Source: Leisingera daeponensis DSM 23529
GTDB lineage: Bacteria; Pseudomonadota; Alphaproteobacteria; Rhodobacterales; Rhodobacteraceae
Direction: 5' to 3'
Length of the DNA stretch: 64,000 nt
NCBI RefSeq assembly: GCF_000473145.1
Contig: NZ_KI421500.1
Coordinates: forward strand, 1,488,225-1,552,224
The notes below the pieces were generated by a model. It did no database searches and was not told the origin of the DNA. It saw only the letters and a list, made by a program, of their open reading frames with translations. Both the position numbers and the translations under genes were made by a program. This document shows, in pieces, positions 17,563-26,704 of the stretch; within the stretch, counting starts at the first letter, position 1, and each line of letters starts with the position of its first letter.

Positions 17563-18198
17563 TTACGCCCCGCAGCTCAACCGCACGGTATCGGCAAAGG
17601 CCTCTCCCACCTCCGGATAGGCGTCCTCTGCCTGGTCCGCAGGCATCGCATAGAGCAGCTCCTCCACCTTGGTATAGGCCGCATCCAGATCCGGCGGCGT
17701 GACGCTGGCCTGGCAGCCGCCCGAAACCTCCAGCCCGCCGGTCATCGTGTAAGCGGTGTAATAGCCCGGATCATAGGCCTTGATCACCACGCCATCGGCG
17801 GCCTGCGGCTCTGCCAGCACGCGGCGGTGCCGGGTGGTGATGCGCCCGTCCGCCACTTCGGTGGCCAGATGCTCCGGCGCGCCCAGTTCCAGCGCTTCGC
17901 CCGCCCGGGTCAGATAGGTGTCGCCCTGAAACCCCTCGACCCAGGCCATGTCGAACCCCCGCAGCTTCGCCAGCTCCTGCGCCGTCAGCGCGCCGTCGTA
18001 ATCGCCATCCAGCCCCCGGTCCTCGAAGATCAGCAGCGAATAGAACTCGTCATAGGCCCAGGTGATCTCGACCGCCTCCAGCTGCCCGGAGTCCGAGACA
18101 ATCAGCTTCAGGGCAGTATCGACAAAGATATGCGGATGCGACCCGGCATCCTGTGGGGCCAGCACTGCAGCGGCCAGCAAGGGAATAATACGCTTCAT
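17563..18198 (-). CDS. DUF1007 periplasmic protein, partner of the NicO transporter
   Basis: The 211-residue protein has a signal peptide (cleavage near residue 19) followed at once by SHPHIFVDT, the hallmark of DUF1007 and a likely metal-binding N-terminus. The rest alternates beta-strands and a helix pair ([15 protein letters not shown]). DUF1007 genes are regularly found next to NicO-type transporters; it may bind or deliver the metal in the periplasm. Two cysteines (GGCQAS and LSCGA) may form a disulfide. Confidence 0.85.
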   Translation of the reverse strand: MKRIIPLLAAAVLAPQDAGSHPHIFVDTALKLIVSDSGQLEAVEITWAYDEFYSLLIFEDRGLDGDYDGALTAQELAKLRGFDMAWVEGFQGDTYLTRAGEALELGAPEHLATEVADGRITTRHRRVLAEPQAADGVVIKAYDPGYYTAYTMTGGLEVSGGCQASVTPPDLDAAYTKVEELLYAMPADQAEDAYPEVGEAFADTVRLSCGA

Positions 18199-18261
18199 GG
18201 GTCAAAGCTTTACGCCTCCGGCGGCAGCCCCGCAACTGCGGGACCGCGCCGCAGGCGAGGA

Positions 18262-19203
18262 TCAGCGCGCCCGTGTGCCGGGATGCAGCGCCTTGCCCAG
18301 GATGTGGTCGGACTGATGGATCACGTGATGCGCCTGCCCGACGATCAGCGGATCCGGATCCTGCACGATCGCAGCGTCCTTGCCCGGATAGTCGAGCGAC
18401 GCCAGGAAATGCCGCATACAGTTGATCCGCGCCCGCTTCTTGCAGTTGGACTTGATCACCGTCCAGGGCGCATCGGCGGTATCGGTGTAAAAGAACATCG
18501 CCTCCTTGGCCTCGGTGTAGTCATCCCATTTGCCCAAGGATGCCTTGTCGATCGGCGACAGCTTCCACTGCTTCAGCGGATCTGTCTCGCGCGCGCCAAA
18601 CCGCCGTTTCTGCTCTTCCTGGGTGACCGAGAACCAGTATTTGTACAGCCGGACACCTGAGCGCACCAGCATCCGCTCGAACTCCGGCGCCTGGCGCATG
18701 AATTCCAGGTACTCGTTTGGCTCGCAAAAGCTCATCACCCGCTCGACGCCTGCGCGGTTGTACCAGGAGCGGTCATAGAACACGATCTCGCCAGCCGTCG
18801 GCAGATGCTGCACATAGCGCTGGAAATACCACTGCCCGCGCTCCTCGTCCGAGGGTTTGTTCAGCGCCACCACCCGGGCTGAGCGCGGGTTCAGGTGCTC
18901 GGTGAACCGCTTGATGGTGCCGCCCTTGCCTGCCGCATCGCGGCCCTCGAACAGCATCACGAACTTTTCGCCGCTCTCCTGCGCCCACAGCTGCACCTTC
19001 AGCAGCTCCGCCTGAAGCCGCGCCTTCTCCGTTTCATAGGCCCGGCGCGCCATCTTTCGCGGGTAAGGATACTCGCCGCTCTCAAAGGCCCGGCGGATAT
19101 CCTCCGCGCTTGGCGGCCGCGGCGCGGCCCGCACCGGCTTCTGCACTGTCCCTGACGCTGTCCCTGCGGCGCTGTTCACAATTGTCTCTGCTGCGGCGTC
19201 CAT
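18262..19203 (-). CDS. ppk2: polyphosphate kinase 2
   Basis: The 313-residue protein has PPK2 markers: the Walker A FEGRDAAGKGGTIKRFTEHL, VALNKPSDEERGQWYFQRY, the DRSWYNRAGVERVM motif and the lid region RFGARETDPLKQWKLSPID. It phosphorylates nucleoside diphosphates using polyphosphate; the sequence looks like the single-domain class I type. A GGGAG site precedes the ATG. An exopolyphosphatase gene lies at 40.4 kb in the same window. Confidence 0.95.
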   Translation of the reverse strand: MDAAAETIVNSAAGTASGTVQKPVRAAPRPPSAEDIRRAFESGEYPYPRKMARRAYETEKARLQAELLKVQLWAQESGEKFVMLFEGRDAAGKGGTIKRFTEHLNPRSARVVALNKPSDEERGQWYFQRYVQHLPTAGEIVFYDRSWYNRAGVERVMSFCEPNEYLEFMRQAPEFERMLVRSGVRLYKYWFSVTQEEQKRRFGARETDPLKQWKLSPIDKASLGKWDDYTEAKEAMFFYTDTADAPWTVIKSNCKKRARINCMRHFLASLDYPGKDAAIVQDPDPLIVGQAHHVIHQSDHILGKALHPGTRAR

Positions 19204-19298
19204 AAAAAGCTCCCTCTTTCAATCTGCGCCGCAACCATAGCGCCGCTGCCGCCGGCCCGCCCTGACCTGCATCAAAAGATGTGCGGTTTGCACACCAA

Positions 19299-19320
19299 AA
19301 GCGGCCCCCTGGGGCCGCTT
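19299..19320 (-). terminator. hairpin after the AhpD-like gene
   Basis: AAGCGGCCCC and GGGGCCGCTT form a perfect 10-bp stem with a 2-nt loop. On the minus strand it lies about 65 nt after the stop of the gene at 19386-19994, and the stem runs into TTTTGGTGTG. Confidence 0.6.
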
Positions 19321-19385
19321 GATCCGTTTCATCTGGCTGTAAATATCCCGGGGTGAGGCCCGCAGGGGCCGAGGGGCAGCGCCCC

Positions 19386-19994
19386 TCAGGTGTGGCCCCA
19401 GTCGTCCGGGTTTTCCGAATTGTTCGGGCTCAGCCCCAGCACATCCCCCCTGGTGGAGCACCCCAGCCCCAGCACCGTCCGGTTGGCATAGGCGAAATAG
19501 GCGGTCACCTGGTTGATCTCCAGGATCTCCCCGTCGTCAAAGCCTGCCTCCCGCAGCGCCGCGATATCCGCCTCTGTCACGCTGGCGGCTTCCTCCGTCA
19601 GCCTCCGCGCATATCCCATCGCCAGCACCTGCGCCGCCTCCAGCGGCGCCGCCTCCAGCTCGCGCGCTTCGATCGCAGCCCGGATCGCCCGCCCGCGCGC
19701 CTCATCCCCCAAGAGCCGCTGCAACCCCGCGAAGTGATGCTCGACGCAATAGGCGCAATCGTTCAGCGACGACACCCACACCCCCAGCACCTCCAGAAAC
19801 CACTTCGGCACCTTGTTGCCGGTGTGGTGCAGCACATTCTTGTACACCGCCATATGGCCTTCCATCGAATGCGGCCGCAGGGAATGCACCATCATGATGT
19901 TGTCGACATTGTTGCCCGGCCCGGTCACCCGCTCATAGAGCTTCTTCAGCTTGCCGGTTGCCTCTTCAAACGGAACGGTCCTGATCCAGGCCAT
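19386..19994 (-). CDS. AhpD-like carboxymuconolactone decarboxylase-family protein (peroxidase-related)
   Basis: The 202-residue protein belongs to the peroxidase-related CMD family. The active motif is NDCAYCVEHHFAGL (CxxC with the following His), preceded by FLEVLGVWVSS. AhpD-like proteins use the CxxC pair in thiol-based peroxide reduction. The start at 19994 has a GGAGAGA site. It lies downstream of the PLP decarboxylase on the same strand with about 107 nt between them. Confidence 0.88.
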   Translation of the reverse strand: MAWIRTVPFEEATGKLKKLYERVTGPGNNVDNIMMVHSLRPHSMEGHMAVYKNVLHHTGNKVPKWFLEVLGVWVSSLNDCAYCVEHHFAGLQRLLGDEARGRAIRAAIEARELEAAPLEAAQVLAMGYARRLTEEAASVTEADIAALREAGFDDGEILEINQVTAYFAYANRTVLGLGCSTRGDVLGLSPNNSENPDDWGHT

Positions 19995-20101
19995 GTCTCT
20001 CTCCCTGACTGTTTGGCCGGGAGAGTAGCGGCTGCCAACAGCAATGGAAGGCAAAACGGAGCGTCAGATCCCGCCCGGCCCCGGGACGTGAGGCGCGGGC
20101 C

Positions 20102-21517
20102 TCACTCCGCCGCTTCCCGTGCCACCGCAGCAATGGCCGCCCGCACATCCGCCTCGCGGCTGCGGTGGTTGGTGATCGCGGCGCGCAGCAGCACGCGGCC
20201 GCCTGCGCGGGTGGTCGAGAACACCGCCTCGCCGCTTTCCTGCAGGGTCTGGGCAATGCGCGCATTCACCTGCGACTGCGCCTCCGGCGCCAGATCGCGG
20301 CGCGCGGTGAAGACGCAGACGTTCGACACCACCGGCGCCCCGAGTTCCATCAGGGGCTGCGCCTCCACCTCTGCGGCCATCAGTGCCGCCAGCTCGCAAT
20401 TGCCGGTGATCGCCTCGGAAAACGCCGCCTCGCCGTAGGTTTCCAGCGCCGTCCAGACCTTCAGCGCCCGGTTGCCGCGGGACAAATCAATCCCGTAATC
20501 GCAAAACCAAGGCTCGCCGCCCGCCAGCCCGCGCTCGGCGCCTTCCAGATAGGCGGGCCGCGCCGCAAAGGCCGCCCGGTGCTCATCCTCGTTGCGCAGC
20601 AGCGCCATGCCGCAGTCATAGCCCACATACATCCACTTGTGGAAATCCAGCGCAATGCTGTCGGCCCGCCCGATCCCGTCCGACAGCGACCGCCACGGCT
20701 CCGCCGCGATCCGGGTCCAGGCGCCAAAGGCCCCGTCCACATGCAGCCACAGCCCCAGCGCCGCCGCAGCATCGGCCAGCGCGTTCAGATCATCGAACAG
20801 CCCCAGGTCCACGGTGCCCGCATTGCCCACCACCAGAAAGGGCACCGCGCCCGCAGCCTTGTCGCTTGCAACCATCTCCGCCAAAGCCGCGCAGTCCAGC
20901 TTGCCGTCCGCCAGCGGCACCATGCGCAAGCTGTCCGAGCCGATGCCCAGCAGTTCCACCGCCTTCAGCGTCGCATTATGCACGCCCGCGCCCGCATAGG
21001 CGGTCAGCCGCACCGCGCCCTGCCCCTGCTTGCGCAGATCCTTCAGCACCCTGAGCCGCGCCGCCTGAAAGGCAATCACCGTCGCCTGCGAGGTGCCGGT
21101 CACCAGAATGCCGCTGGCGCTCTCGGGCAGTCCCATCCTGGCCCGCGTCCAGTCGACCACCGCGCGCTCCATGTAGTTCGCGCCATGATCGCGCCCGCCC
21201 ATATTGGCATTGACCGCCGCCGCCGCCAGGCTGCTGATCAGGTCCGAGGCCAGCCCCGATCCCTGCACCCAGCCCCAGAACCGCGGATGGGTGTTGCCGC
21301 CATGATAGGGCAGCACGTCGCTCATAATCCTATCCACGGTCTCCCGCGGGCCGCGCGCTTCCGCGGTCACCGCATAGCGGGCGCCGATATCCTCCGGCAC
21401 CGGCTGCCAGGGACGCTCCGCCGCCTGCTGCATCTGGTCCAGCGCCGCCTCCAGCATTCTCTGCGCCTCAGCCCGGAATGCCGCCCAGTCCTGCGTCTTG
21501 ATTCCCTTCTCAGCCAC
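20102..21517 (-). CDS. group II PLP-dependent decarboxylase
   Basis: The 471-residue protein matches the aromatic amino acid/tyrosine/glutamate decarboxylase superfamily: HPRFWGWVQGSG near residue 75, GILVTGTSQATVIAF for PLP phosphate contact, LWLHVDGAFGAW, and the PLP lysine in DFHKWMYVGYD. Substrate cannot be read from the sequence; aromatic L-amino acids are the default guess. It starts with GTG. No amino acid transporter lies beside it. Confidence 0.87.
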   Translation of the reverse strand: MAEKGIKTQDWAAFRAEAQRMLEAALDQMQQAAERPWQPVPEDIGARYAVTAEARGPRETVDRIMSDVLPYHGGNTHPRFWGWVQGSGLASDLISSLAAAAVNANMGGRDHGANYMERAVVDWTRARMGLPESASGILVTGTSQATVIAFQAARLRVLKDLRKQGQGAVRLTAYAGAGVHNATLKAVELLGIGSDSLRMVPLADGKLDCAALAEMVASDKAAGAVPFLVVGNAGTVDLGLFDDLNALADAAAALGLWLHVDGAFGAWTRIAAEPWRSLSDGIGRADSIALDFHKWMYVGYDCGMALLRNEDEHRAAFAARPAYLEGAERGLAGGEPWFCDYGIDLSRGNRALKVWTALETYGEAAFSEAITGNCELAALMAAEVEAQPLMELGAPVVSNVCVFTARRDLAPEAQSQVNARIAQTLQESGEAVFSTTRAGGRVLLRAAITNHRSREADVRAAIAAVAREAAE

Positions 21518-21847
21518 CCGGCGGCCCTCCTCCTGCCCTTCGCTGGCCGATGTGTAGACCGCACCCCCCCGCGCCGCACGGAAAATATCGACGCACCCGG
21601 ATAAACGGAACTTACCTTGGAAGGTTTGAAAACTCGCTCACGGCCGCAACTGATCCAGACGAACGTTGACACCTTGCGGCATGTTCGGCCCGGCAGCACG
21701 CCGGGCGCTGCCCGCACCGTATAAGTTTCAAGGCACTAGAAAGCCCCGCCCGGCCTTATCCACAGCCCCCTGCACCCCTCTTCCACCCGGCTGCGACACC
21801 TGCCATAATGGCCGCCAATCAAAACCAAGGAAGAGCAGTTCCAGCAC
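21518..21847. other. 330-nt divergent promoter region before parE
   Basis: It separates the PLP decarboxylase (-) from parE (+). I see no gene, no clear sigma-70 promoter and only weak inverted repeats (for example around GCCCGGCAGCACGCCGGGC near 21690). It should contain both promoters. Confidence 0.45.
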
Positions 21848-23806
21848 ATGGCCGACGATCTCCTCAGCACGCCTGCAGCCGATACCTATGACGCCTCCTC
21901 GATCGAAGTTCTGGAAGGCCTCGAACCGGTCCGCCAGCGCCCCGGCATGTATATCGGCGGCACCGATGAGCGCGCGCTGCACCATATGGTGGCGGAGATC
22001 CTCGACAACTCGATGGACGAGGCCGTCGCGGGCCACGCCAACCGGATCGAGGTGACGCTGCACGCGGACTATTCCGTCACCATCTCCGACAACGGCCGCG
22101 GCATCCCGATCGACCCGCACCCCAAGTTCCCGGACAAATCCGCGCTGGAGGTGATCCTCTGCACCCTGCACGCGGGCGGCAAATTCTCCGGCAAGGCCTA
22201 CCAGACCTCCGGCGGCCTGCACGGCGTCGGCTCCTCCGTGGTGAACGCGCTGTCGGATTCCATGGTCGTGCAAGTGGCCAAGAACAAGGAGCTGTTCGAA
22301 CAGCGCTTCTCCCGCGGCCTGCCCCTCGGCCCGGTTGAGAAGATCGGCGCCGCCCCCAACAAGCGCGGCACCTTCGTGACCTTCCACGCCGACGAGCAGA
22401 TCTTCGGCTCCCACCGCTTCAAGCCCAAGCGCCTGTTCACGCTGGTGCGCTCCAAGGCCTACCTGTTCTCCGGCGTTGAAATCCGCTGGAAATCCGAAAT
22501 CGACGATGGCGAGACCCCGACCGAGGCCACCTTCCACTTCCCCGGCGGCCTCAAGGACTATCTGACCGAAGTTCTCGGCAAATCCTCCGTCTACGCAGAC
22601 CAGCCCTTCGCGGGCAAGGTCGAGTTCCGCGAGAAATTCAACGCGCCGGGCTATGTCGAATGGGCGATCAACTGGACCCCGTCGCGCGACGGTTTCACCC
22701 AGTCCTACTGTAACACCGTCCCCACGCCCGAGGGCGGCACCCATGTTGCGGGCTTCTGGGCCGCGATCCTAAAGGGCATCAAGGCCTATGGCGAGCTGGT
22801 CAACAACAAGAAAGCCGGCAACATCACCCGCGACGACCTGATGGCGGGCGGCTGCGCGCTGGTCTCCTGCTTCATCGCCGACCCCGCCTTCGTCGGCCAG
22901 ACCAAGGACCGCCTGTCGACCGAATCCGCCGCCAAGATGGTGGAAAACTCGGTCCGCGACCATTTCGACAACTGGCTGGCCGCCGACACCAAATCCGCGG
23001 GCGCCATCCTCGACTTCCTGGTCCTGCGCGCCGAGGAACGCCTGCGCCGCAAGCAGGAGAAGGAAACCCAGCGCAAGTCCGCCACCAAGAAGCTGCGCCT
23101 GCCGGGCAAGCTGACCGACTGCACCTCCAAGGACCGCGCCGGCACCGAGCTGTTCATCGTCGAGGGCGACTCGGCGGGCGGCTCCGGCAAGGGCGCGCGC
23201 AACCGCGTGAACCAGGCGCTGCTGCCGCTCAAGGGCAAGATCCTGAACGTCCTTGGCGCCGCCTCCAACAAGCTCGGCTCCAACGCCGAGATCAACGACC
23301 TGTGCGAGGCGCTTGGCGTCGGCCTTGGCAGCAAGTTCAACCTCGACGATCTGCGCTATGACAAGATCATCATCATGACCGACGCGGACGTCGACGGCGC
23401 CCATATCGCCTCGCTGCTGATGACCTTCTTCTTCACCCAGATGCGCCCGCTGATCGACGGCGGCCACCTCTACCTCGCCTGCCCGCCGCTGTTCCGCCTG
23501 ACCCAAGGCGCGAAACGCGTCTACTGCCTCGATGAGGCCGAGCGCGACAAATGGCTGGGAAAGGGCCTGGGCGGCAAGGGCAAGATCGACGTCTCCCGCT
23601 TCAAGGGTCTTGGCGAAATGGACGCCAAGGACCTGAAGGAGACCACGATGGACCCGGCCACCCGCAAGCTGATCCGCGTCACCATCGACGAGGACGAGCC
23701 CGGCGAGACCGGCGACCTGGTCGAGCGCCTGATGGGCAAGAAACCCGAGCTCCGCTTTCAGTATATTCAGGAGAACGCGAAGTTCGTGGAAGAGCTGGAT
23801 GTTTGA
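21848..23806 (+). CDS. parE: DNA topoisomerase IV subunit B
   Basis: The 652-residue protein is a GHKL-ATPase type II topoisomerase subunit: EILDNSMDEAVAG (catalytic Glu), DNGRGIPID, and GGLHGVGSSVVNAL in the ATPase domain; EGDSAGGSGKGAR and MTDADVDGAHI in the TOPRIM domain. The length and the lack of the long GyrB insert mark it as ParE. It decatenates daughter chromosomes with ParC. An A+T-richer two-gene insertion follows its stop. Confidence 0.95.
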   Translation: MADDLLSTPAADTYDASSIEVLEGLEPVRQRPGMYIGGTDERALHHMVAEILDNSMDEAVAGHANRIEVTLHADYSVTISDNGRGIPIDPHPKFPDKSALEVILCTLHAGGKFSGKAYQTSGGLHGVGSSVVNALSDSMVVQVAKNKELFEQRFSRGLPLGPVEKIGAAPNKRGTFVTFHADEQIFGSHRFKPKRLFTLVRSKAYLFSGVEIRWKSEIDDGETPTEATFHFPGGLKDYLTEVLGKSSVYADQPFAGKVEFREKFNAPGYVEWAINWTPSRDGFTQSYCNTVPTPEGGTHVAGFWAAILKGIKAYGELVNNKKAGNITRDDLMAGGCALVSCFIADPAFVGQTKDRLSTESAAKMVENSVRDHFDNWLAADTKSAGAILDFLVLRAEERLRRKQEKETQRKSATKKLRLPGKLTDCTSKDRAGTELFIVEGDSAGGSGKGARNRVNQALLPLKGKILNVLGAASNKLGSNAEINDLCEALGVGLGSKFNLDDLRYDKIIIMTDADVDGAHIASLLMTFFFTQMRPLIDGGHLYLACPPLFRLTQGAKRVYCLDEAERDKWLGKGLGGKGKIDVSRFKGLGEMDAKDLKETTMDPATRKLIRVTIDEDEPGETGDLVERLMGKKPELRFQYIQENAKFVEELDV

Positions 23807-23812
23807 GGGGCG

Positions 23813-23841
23813 TTGACATCGCCACTCATGCCAAATAGAAC
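23813..23841 (+). promoter_or_regulatory. probable promoter of the Panacea operon
   Basis: A perfect -35 box TTGACA (23813-23818) stands 17 nt before TAGAAC (23836-23841, four of six -10 matches), 22 nt upstream of the ATG. It begins only 7 nt after the parE stop, so the module carries its own promoter. Confidence 0.6.
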
Positions 23842-23863
23842 ATAATGAGAACACGGAGTCGCT

Positions 23864-24364
23864 ATGGGACAAGATGGTCGAGCCGTCGCGAATTTCGTTC
23901 TTGACGTTTGTGACGAAGAAGGAATTTTGGTGACGAACCTTGCACTGCAGAAGTTAGTTTACTTCTGTCATGCTTGGCACCTCGTTGAATTTGATGAACC
24001 ACTTATCAAACAAAACTTTGAAGCCTGGGATTACGGTCCCGTGCTTCAGTATCTTTACCGAGAGTTCAAGCACTGCGGTCGCTCAGCAATCAGAGCCAGG
24101 AGCAAGAAGCTTAATAGGTTCTCAGGCAAGCAGGAGATCGCGCTCTTTGAAGCCCCAAAGGATAAAATAGAATTTCTAAGAAAAGTAATAGGATTTTATG
24201 GGAAATTAACGGCGTCACAGCTTGTAGACATCAGCCATGCTGAAGGTGGCCCATGGGACAAAGTATGGAATCACGATGGAAAAATAAATCCAGGGATGAG
24301 GATTGAAAACGCGGATATCCGTTCTTACTATTCTACTCTCCCCCGCGCTGCAAAGGTTCAATAA
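23864..24364 (+). CDS. Panacea-domain (DUF4065, SocA-like) antitoxin
   Basis: The 166-residue protein shows the DUF4065 pattern: ILVTNLALQKLVYFCHAWHL, then FEAWDYGPVLQYLYREFK and the C-terminal ISHAEGGPWDKVW. Panacea domains (PanA) are antitoxins in many two-gene toxin-antitoxin systems, and Caulobacter SocA, also DUF4065, is a ClpXP adaptor for the SocB toxin. The base composition is clearly richer in A+T than the neighbours, and the next gene starts 2 nt after its stop, the arrangement of a toxin-antitoxin pair. A CGGAG site precedes the ATG. Confidence 0.87.
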   Translation: MGQDGRAVANFVLDVCDEEGILVTNLALQKLVYFCHAWHLVEFDEPLIKQNFEAWDYGPVLQYLYREFKHCGRSAIRARSKKLNRFSGKQEIALFEAPKDKIEFLRKVIGFYGKLTASQLVDISHAEGGPWDKVWNHDGKINPGMRIENADIRSYYSTLPRAAKVQ

Positions 24365-24366
24365 AC

Positions 24367-25119
24367 ATGGCTCAGAAAGTTCTCAACGTTCCGTCGGCAC
24401 AGCACTTGGCGCGGAACTGGCGCGAACGACCTGAGATGATTGCGAATGAGCTGGTTAGGCTGTTCGATAACACGCCAATGTTTAACTACAACGCACTTGT
24501 GCACGCGGTCAGGGACTACCTAGTCTTTGGGGTTCCGTTTGATGACGTTGAGAGAGGTATCAGGGAGAAAGTGAAACGGGAAACCGTGCGAAAAAATTTC
24601 CTCGAGATTCTGCCTCTGCTTAGACGCCACTTTGAAAATGAAAAACCGGATTTTGTGAATGCAGTTAGCCCACGTTTCTACCCACTTGCTCGTGGTGCGG
24701 ACGGCAAGACACTGAGCATTCCGTTCAAACCGCCTATGGTATACGGCGTTGGCGGCAAGCTTGTTTTTCCTTGGTTTATTTTCTGGCGCAAAAACCCTCT
24801 CAAAGGAGAGAAATTCTCGCTCTTCGTGAGTGTGGTCAAAGAAATTCTGGCGCAAGACCCTGACCTTGAAGACGCAGAGTTTCAAATCTTGGATTTCAGC
24901 TCGGTCAAACCCGATCAGCCGCGAATTCTAAGAAGCATTAACGCAAATGACGTTCCGGAAATTTCAGTATCTCGCAGGAACGAGATGCTTGAACAATTTT
25001 CGCAAGGTTTCTTTTTGGCGCAGGAGCGCATTGCCGAGCGTCAAGAGAAGAAAGAACGCGCCAAACGCGAACAAGAAAGGCGTGAGGAACACGACCCACG
25101 CCAACAAAGTTTCTTCTAG
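24367..25119 (+). CDS. candidate Panacea-associated toxin (SocB-like in context)
   Basis: A 250-residue protein with no family that I recognise with certainty. It is soluble: an N-terminal helical part (about 1-100), a central beta-rich part (about 105-205) and a charged helical tail (about 215-243; ERQEKKERAKREQERREEH), ending in QQSFF. The final five residues resemble a sliding-clamp-binding pentapeptide (QL[S/D]LF type). Position directly after the antitoxin candidate and shared A+T-rich composition argue that it is the toxin. The SocB link is inference from context and the tail only. Confidence 0.65.
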   Translation: MAQKVLNVPSAQHLARNWRERPEMIANELVRLFDNTPMFNYNALVHAVRDYLVFGVPFDDVERGIREKVKRETVRKNFLEILPLLRRHFENEKPDFVNAVSPRFYPLARGADGKTLSIPFKPPMVYGVGGKLVFPWFIFWRKNPLKGEKFSLFVSVVKEILAQDPDLEDAEFQILDFSSVKPDQPRILRSINANDVPEISVSRRNEMLEQFSQGFFLAQERIAERQEKKERAKREQERREEHDPRQQSFF

Positions 25120-25910
25120 TTTCTATCTTAGCGTCCCCAAAACACTCAAACAGATCCTCTCTGTTAGGGCGCCACATAACATTCACCTGTGTGAAAACAC
25201 TCCCGCCGGAAGCATTCCAACGCTAGGTCTGCGCCTGCCGGGGGGCAGGCAGGCGCAGACCGGGCCGCAAGCGACCCGGTCAGGGGAACAAGCCGCAACC
25301 ACCACCATCCAATTTCGACGGGTGCAGGCGGCGGGGCCTCGCACCCGGCAAAGCCGGAAACCCCGCACAGCGCTCCGGCCCGAACGGGCCGTGCTACGGC
25401 CGGGAGAATATCACCGTGTCACGCCTGCTATTCATCCCTAGGCCGCGCCGCACCATCCACCAAGGGTGTTGCGCCAAACCCCAATCAACCGCACGCCCCG
25501 CTTGCGCGCCCTTAACCCCGCTCTGCCATACTCCAATCCGTCGCGACACACCGGTGCGGACTGACACCCCGCACCACAGGAGATACGGGAGCCCCCAAGA
25601 CCACCTCTTCATCGGGTGCAGGGGTTTTTCCGCTACACGAGAGCTTTCGAGCGGACATGGGGGCTTGCGACCCCCGCCGGCCCTCCGCCATCTGGCGGCG
25701 CCGCCACCTCTTAACCGGCCAGCACATCACGGCCAGACAGTAAAACGGCCCCCCGGCCCCTGACAGACAGACGGGCAGACAGACACCGGACAGGGACACA
25801 CTCCCGCCCGGCCAAACCCGCGCATCCGGTGACAGCTTCGTGAGGGCTGTTGCCTGAAACCGCTTTCCCTTCCTATGGTCAGGCCAGCCGATCACAGCAG
25901 GGACACAGCC
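25120..25910. other. 791-nt region without a supportable gene
   Basis: The first 80 nt share the A+T-richer composition of the Panacea module; the rest is G+C-rich. It contains a long perfect hairpin (25226-25261), a smaller stem GGGGG-N7-CCCCC near 25660, and a low-complexity AGACAGAC-type stretch near 25762-25790. Open frames here give proline/arginine-rich translations with no ribosome site. Confidence 0.5.
25226..25261. repeat. perfect 14-bp inverted repeat (stem-loop)
   Basis: GGTCTGCGCCTGCC and GGCAGGCGCAGACC flank an 8-nt G-rich loop. There is no T-tract. The core GCGCCTGCC/GGCAGGCGC recurs at 30328-30345 and 30452-30465, so it may belong to a dispersed intergenic repeat family. Confidence 0.7.
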
Positions 25911-26675
25911 ATGGCCTTCATCGCGGACAACCAGCTGCCCCTCCTGATCCTGTTCTTCCTCGCGGGCCTCATCGCCACCGCCTTCCTGTTCCGCAAGCCG
26001 CCGGGCCACCGGGCCTGGAAACTGGCGGATCTGGTCTGGGTCATGCTGGGCGGATTCGGCGCGCTCGCGGCGGTGATCTCCGGCATCTACGCCGCCGACA
26101 GCTCCCGGCTGGAACGCCAGATCGACATCGCCTATGCCGCCACCGCAGCCTTCGACCGCGACGCCGCCCGTTTCCGCCTGCGCTTCTGCGACCCCGCCTA
26201 TGACACCGACATCGCGGTTCTGTGCGAAAAGGTGGAATTCCTCTCCGCCTCCACCGCGGGCAACGCCGAACTGCCCCTGTTCATCGCGGTGACGGATGAG
26301 GTCGCGCCATTGCAGGGCCTCAGCTTCCTGTTCGGCACTTCCCGTTCAGAGATGGACGGCATGAAGGAGATGGAGGCCCAGGCCAGCGCCTTCGACCCGG
26401 AGGCGTTCCTGGTCTTCACCGCCCTCGACGCCCCCGCGCAGGCAGCCGTCGCCAACATGCGCCGCAAGGTGCCCGCCATTGCCGGCGACTTTCTGATCAT
26501 CGCGCGCGCCTATGACGACCTGATCGCCCATGTGTCCAAGCTCAAGGACGAATGGGAATATCTGCAGGACAACGCCCATATCCTGGTCCTGCAGATCATC
26601 GCCCTCTGCCTCGTCAGCTTCGCCGCCCCCTTCCGCCTCGGCAAATCCATTGTCGAGCTGCGCGCGCGCCGCTAA
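25911..26675 (+). CDS. membrane protein of unknown function
   Basis: The 254-residue protein has two N-terminal membrane helices (about 8-28 and 42-60), a central soluble region of about 150 residues with two cysteines (RFCDPAYDT and VLCEKVEF), and a C-terminal helix (about 225-242), suggesting a periplasmic domain anchored at both ends. No family recognised. The ATG at 25911 follows an AGGGA site; a longer start is possible. Confidence 0.75.
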   Translation: MAFIADNQLPLLILFFLAGLIATAFLFRKPPGHRAWKLADLVWVMLGGFGALAAVISGIYAADSSRLERQIDIAYAATAAFDRDAARFRLRFCDPAYDTDIAVLCEKVEFLSASTAGNAELPLFIAVTDEVAPLQGLSFLFGTSRSEMDGMKEMEAQASAFDPEAFLVFTALDAPAQAAVANMRRKVPAIAGDFLIIARAYDDLIAHVSKLKDEWEYLQDNAHILVLQIIALCLVSFAAPFRLGKSIVELRARR

Positions 26676-26704
26676 CCTGACCAGACCCCAACAGGACCCC
26701 GCCC

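Noticed and set aside
20165..21604. Open frame opposite the PLP decarboxylase
   Set aside because: The decarboxylase frame has clear PLP motifs; this one is arginine/histidine-rich.
25755..25800. AGACAGAC-type stretch that could be a short tandem repeat or CRISPR-like sequence
   Set aside because: The units are irregular, only a few copies long, and no spacers or cas genes exist.
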